Assembly (NCBI RefSeq): GCF_900116415.1
Contig: NZ_FPAP01000001.1
Span: 620,001-684,000, forward strand
DNA from: Chryseobacterium formosense
Lineage (GTDB): Bacteria > Bacteroidota > Bacteroidia > Flavobacteriales > Weeksellaceae
Length of the DNA: 64,000 nucleotides
Reading direction: 5' to 3'
The notes below the pieces were generated by a model. That model was not told where the DNA came from. It saw only the letters and a list, made by a program, of their open reading frames with translations, and did no database searches. Below are positions 60,697 through 64,000 of this stretch, piece after piece. The translations under genes and the position numbers were made by a program. Each line of letters begins with the position of its first letter. Within the stretch, counting starts at the first letter, position 1.

Positions 60697-63324
60697 ATGA
60701 AAATTGAGAAAATACAGGCTTTACGCGGTCCGAATATTTGGAGTATAAGAAGGAAAAAGCTGATACAGATGCGATTGGATCTGGAAGAAATGGAGAATTC
60801 TCCTACCAATAAAATTGACGGTTTTCGTGAAAGAATCGAACAATTAATTCCTTCACTCATCACTCACCGCTGCTCTGAAGGAACTAGAGGCGGTTTTTTT
60901 CATAGAATAGAAACAGGAACCTGGATGGGACATGTGATTGAACATATTGCCTTGGAAATCCAGACTTTAGCCGGAATGGATACCGGATTCGGAAGAACCC
61001 GAGAAACTAAAACTCCCGGAGTTTACAATGTCGTTTTCGATTATATTGAAGAAAATGCAGGAATTTATGCAGCCGAACAGGCGGTTGAAATTGCAATGGC
61101 TTTAATTGAAAATAAACCATATGACATTAATGCCTGTATTCAAAGGTTAAAAGAGATCAGAGAACGTGTAAGATTAGGACCTTCAACGGGAAGTATTGTT
61201 GAAGAGGCGGTTTCAAGAAAAATTCCGTGGATCAGATTAGGAAGCAATTCTTTGGTACAGTTGGGTTATGGAGTTAATCAACAAAGATTTCAGGCTACAA
61301 TTACCGGAAATACAAGTTCAATTGCTGTAGATATTGCCTGTAATAAAGAGCTAACGAAAAAAATGCTTCATGATGCTGCAATTCCGGTTCCGATTGGAGA
61401 TTTAATTGTTGATGAAGAAGAGCTTAAAAGTGTCATAAAAAAAATTGGTTATCCTATTGTGATTAAACCTTTAGACGGAAATCACGGAAAAGGTTCTTCT
61501 ATTAATGTTAATGACTGGGTTTCTTCGGTTACGGGATTAGAACACGCTCAGAAATATTCGAGAAAAGTAATTGTCGAAAAATATATTACAGGATATGATT
61601 TCAGGGTTTTGGTCATCAACAATAAAATGGTGGCTGCAGCAAGAAGAGTTCCTGCTCATGTTGTAGGAGACGGTGAATCTAACCTTGAAAAGTTGATTGA
61701 AAAGGAAAATAAGGATCCGAGAAGAGGCTATGGTCACGAAAATGTTTTAACAGAAATAAATGTTGATAAAGATACCTTAGAATTACTTGAAAAGCTGCAA
61801 TATACTTTAGAAACTGTACCTCAAAGGGGGGAAGTAGTTTATCTAAAGTCAACCGCTAATCTTTCGACGGGTGGAACTTCCATTGATGTTACCGATATGG
61901 TACATCCCGAAAATATCACCATGGCAGAAAGAATTTCCAAAATTATTGGCTTAGATGTCTGCGGAATTGATATTATGGCGGAAAATCTGACTCAACCTCT
62001 AAAAGAAAGTGGTGGTGCAATCATTGAAGTGAATGCTGCTCCGGGTTTCAGAATGCATTTAGCACCAAGCGAAGGTCTTCCGAGAAACGTTGCTGCTCCG
62101 GTTGTAGATATGCTTTATCCGCAAGGAAAACCTTTTACGATTCCTATTATTGCGGTGACAGGAACCAACGGAAAAACAACGACAACAAGATTAATTTCAC
62201 ATATTGTAAAAAGTAATGGTTACAGAGTCGGCTTTACCACATCAGACGGAATCTATATCCAAAATACAATGCTGACAAAAGGCGATACAACCGGTCCTAT
62301 TTCAGCCGAATTTATTCTGAAAGATCCTACCGTAGAATTTGCCGTTCTGGAAACTGCAAGAGGAGGAATCCTTCGTTCCGGATTAGGTTTTGGGCAATGT
62401 GATATCGGTGTTTTAACCAATATTAAAGAAGATCATTTGGGAATGAATGATATTCATACTCTGAAAGATTTAACAAAAGTAAAAAGAGTTGTTCTTGACA
62501 GTGTAAAGAAAAACGGATGGAGCGTGATGAATGCCGATGACGAATATTCGATGCGCATCATTAACGATTTACCGAGTCAGGTCGCTATTTTCAGCCTGGA
62601 CGAAAATAATGAATACATCAAAAAATTTGCAAAAGAAGGTCGTACAACCTGTGTTTATGAAGAAGGTTTTGTAACCATTAAAAAAGGCGACTGGAAAATC
62701 AGAATCGGTAAAGCAAAAGATTTCCCGATCACGATGGAGGGTAAAGCTAAATTTATGATTGCTAACGTTTTGGCGGCAAGTTTAGCGTGTTATCTTTACG
62801 GTTTCGGAATTGAAGATATTTCCAATTCGCTTCGTACATTTATTCCGAGTGCGCAATTGACTCCGGGTCGTCTGAATGTCTTTAAGTTTAAAAATTTTAA
62901 AGTGTTAATTGATTTCGCACACAATCCTGCAGGATATGAAGCGATTGAAGACTACCTTAAAAATGTAGAATCTACAAAGAAAATAGGCATTATTTCTGGT
63001 GTGGGAGATCGCCGTGATGAAGATATCAGATTGTGTGGAAAAATTGCAGGAAGAATGTTTGATCATATTATCGTCAGAAATGAAAAACATCTTCGCGGAA
63101 GAACGGAAGAGGAAATCAACGGATTAATTATTGAAGGAATGCAGGCTTCTGGAAAAGATGTAAGCTATGAAATAATCCCTAAAGAAATTGATGCACTGAA
63201 ACATGCAATGGGAATGGCTGAAGAGGGAACGTTCATTACGGCTTTAAGCGATGTAATCTCTAATGCAATCGATCTTGTTCAGGAATATCAGGCGAGAGAA
63301 TTGCTTGAGGAAGATAGAATATAG
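60697..63324 (+). CDS. cphA: Cyanophycin synthetase
   Basis: An 875-residue enzyme of normal length with all three parts of CphA. An N-terminal domain (1-160, with 'GTWMGHVIEHIALEIQTLAGM') is followed by an ATP-grasp domain ('VIKPLDGNHGKGSSINV' near 260; 'EVNAAPGFRMHLAPS' near 445). The C-terminal part is a Mur-ligase-like domain with P-loop GTNGKTTTTR (489-498) and 'LIDFAHNPAGYEAIEDYL'. ATP-grasp adds aspartate to the backbone and the Mur-like part adds arginine side chains, building a nitrogen store in granules. Start ATG 60697. It is divergent from cphB, and the terminator at 63472 follows. Confidence 0.94.
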   Translation: MKIEKIQALRGPNIWSIRRKKLIQMRLDLEEMENSPTNKIDGFRERIEQLIPSLITHRCSEGTRGGFFHRIETGTWMGHVIEHIALEIQTLAGMDTGFGRTRETKTPGVYNVVFDYIEENAGIYAAEQAVEIAMALIENKPYDINACIQRLKEIRERVRLGPSTGSIVEEAVSRKIPWIRLGSNSLVQLGYGVNQQRFQATITGNTSSIAVDIACNKELTKKMLHDAAIPVPIGDLIVDEEELKSVIKKIGYPIVIKPLDGNHGKGSSINVNDWVSSVTGLEHAQKYSRKVIVEKYITGYDFRVLVINNKMVAAARRVPAHVVGDGESNLEKLIEKENKDPRRGYGHENVLTEINVDKDTLELLEKLQYTLETVPQRGEVVYLKSTANLSTGGTSIDVTDMVHPENITMAERISKIIGLDVCGIDIMAENLTQPLKESGGAIIEVNAAPGFRMHLAPSEGLPRNVAAPVVDMLYPQGKPFTIPIIAVTGTNGKTTTTRLISHIVKSNGYRVGFTTSDGIYIQNTMLTKGDTTGPISAEFILKDPTVEFAVLETARGGILRSGLGFGQCDIGVLTNIKEDHLGMNDIHTLKDLTKVKRVVLDSVKKNGWSVMNADDEYSMRIINDLPSQVAIFSLDENNEYIKKFAKEGRTTCVYEEGFVTIKKGDWKIRIGKAKDFPITMEGKAKFMIANVLAASLACYLYGFGIEDISNSLRTFIPSAQLTPGRLNVFKFKNFKVLIDFAHNPAGYEAIEDYLKNVESTKKIGIISGVGDRRDEDIRLCGKIAGRMFDHIIVRNEKHLRGRTEEEINGLIIEGMQASGKDVSYEIIPKEIDALKHAMGMAEEGTFITALSDVISNAIDLVQEYQARELLEEDRI

Positions 63325-63339
63325 AATTTTTGGTTAGAC

Positions 63340-63465
63340 GCAATGACGCAAAGTTTTTTTTACAACTTCCAAACAAACTATAAAAATTTGACTTTGTTAA
63401 ATTCCTTGCGCCTTAAAATATTATTTTGTTAATAAATTTGCGCCTTTGCGATTAATAAAAGCATA
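63340..63465. repeat. Palindrome-rich repeat, copy C
   Basis: After the cphA stop: 'gacgcaatgacgcaaag' (about 63338), 'ttccttgcgccttaaaa' and 'gcgcctttgcgattaataaaa' (63440-63458). These words are shared with copy B at 46367 and are of the same family, but shorter. Confidence 0.6.
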
Positions 63466-63471
63466 AACAAT

Positions 63472-63501
63472 AAAAGACCTCAGAATTTCTGAGGTCTTTT
63501 A
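63472..63501. terminator. Bidirectional terminator
   Basis: Stem AAAAGACCTCAG with CTGAGGTCTTTT and a 5-base loop, between cphA and the convergent gene at the right edge. Confidence 0.92.
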
Positions 63502-63518
63502 TGTAAATATTTGTGGTT

Positions 63519-64000
63519 TTATTCTCCGAAAAACGCATGCGAACTTCCAATCCAGATCGCATCTTTCTTATTAAAATCAACATTTACCATCGCTGCTTTG
63601 GTCATTCTTGATAAATTTTGCAGCAAAATTGGTCTTTCTTCATTCTCTTTCCAGATGTAAAGCAGCCGGATTTCAGCTCTTGAAAAATCTCCGTTGATAT
63701 CTTCAAAAATAGGTTCATAATTGACTTTTCTCTGCAAAATATAATTTTCTTTATCGGAAATAGCATCTGTAATTTCTTTTGTAGGATTTAAATTAACACC
63801 ACTTCCGGCGAAAGAAAACAAAGGTTTTAATACAAAGTTTTCCAGACTTTCATTTTCAGGAAACTCATTCAGGAAATAACTTTTCGGAACAAATTCATGC
63901 TTTAATAAAGGCAATAGATATTTCGAAATTTTAAAAAACCAGTTAGGATGGGTAACCCATTCAACATCGATTTCTTCACGGAAATCAAATTCGGTTTTCA
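63519..64000 (-). CDS. ATP-grasp-like protein, cut at the right edge
   Basis: About 160 residues of the C-terminal part are visible; the frame stays open to the window end, so the start is outside (a TTG at 63914 is internal). Visible marks: 'THPNWFFK', 'FVLKPLFSFAGSGV' (the Lys-Pro-Leu-x-Gly-type strand of ATP-grasp folds), and 'SRAEIRLLYIW' (an acidic residue placed like the Mg-binding one). The end is 'IWIGSSHAFFGE'. It is not a known cyanophycin gene, but its place next to cphA makes a link possible. Not named. Confidence 0.72.
   Translation of the reverse strand, partial: KTEFDFREEIDVEWVTHPNWFFKISKYLLPLLKHEFVPKSYFLNEFPENESLENFVLKPLFSFAGSGVNLNPTKEITDAISDKENYILQRKVNYEPIFEDINGDFSRAEIRLLYIWKENEERPILLQNLSRMTKAAMVNVDFNKKDAIWIGSSHAFFGE

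Overview
The window looks like chromosomal DNA of a flavobacterium close to Chryseobacterium (Bacteroidota, Weeksellaceae). Reasons: strongly A+T-rich sequence; promoters of the Bacteroidota type (TTTG or TTG, about 19 bases, then TAnnTTTG) with weak ribosome-binding sites; and families typical of the group, such as GLPGLI proteins, M56 sensors with TonB-plug-like tails, DUF4476 and a thiamine-riboswitch-controlled PnuC-family gene. Genus is an inference from gene style; no 16S rRNA gene is present. No prophage, IS transposase, CRISPR array or antibiotic-resistance cassette is visible.

Layout. 0-2.6 kb: a cut gene, an AraC regulator, an SDR oxidoreductase and a repeat-rich gap. 2.6-9.6 kb: an aminotransferase, then a topoisomerase IV operon (parE, a small membrane protein, parC, a rhomboid protease). 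9.7-13.2 kb, minus strand: a lipoprotein, prmC, yaaA, a CPBP protease and the tRNA t6A gene. 13.25-13.66 kb: four tandem initiator tRNAs made by a duplication. 13.8-14.7 kb: two small unknown genes. 15.0-21.2 kb: a BlaI-type repressor, two paralogous M56 membrane peptidases and two paralogous GLPGLI proteins in one operon. 21.4-25.5 kb, minus: M61 and M1 secreted peptidases. 25.7-27.6 kb, minus: tatC and kdsD. 27.7-32.0 kb: recQ variant, a toxin-antitoxin-like pair, a GT4 glycosyltransferase and a cysteine-rich small protein. 32.2-36.5 kb: lpdA, unknown membrane and DUF4476 proteins and an S1-type protein. 36.6-43.0 kb: a TetR repressor and a complete RND efflux system (TolC, adaptor, permease). 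43.0-46.7 kb: repeat-rich gaps with an AraC regulator and a HAD phosphatase. 46.7-51.7 kb, minus: a J-domain/KTSC protein, a HExxH protein, secreted unknowns, nudK, a TIGR01777 oxidoreductase and an HPP protein. 52-58.5 kb: TPP riboswitch and pnuT, an acyl-CoA dehydrogenase homologue, ssb, an HRDC protein, hisS and a methyltransferase. 58.6-64 kb: a cyanophycin locus (isoaspartyl peptidase and cyanophycinase facing away from cyanophycin synthetase) and a cut ATP-grasp-like gene.

The most distinctive parts are the BlaI/M56/GLPGLI operon, in which sensors and outputs were each duplicated and the sensor tails diverged; the complete cyanophycin make-and-break set; the overlapping toxin-antitoxin-like pair with a TTG start; the duplicated initiator-tRNA array with hairpins between the tRNAs; and several families of palindromic intergenic repeats, one with MITE-like terminal inverted repeats. 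Starts, promoters and families were read by eye; no database search or folding program was run.
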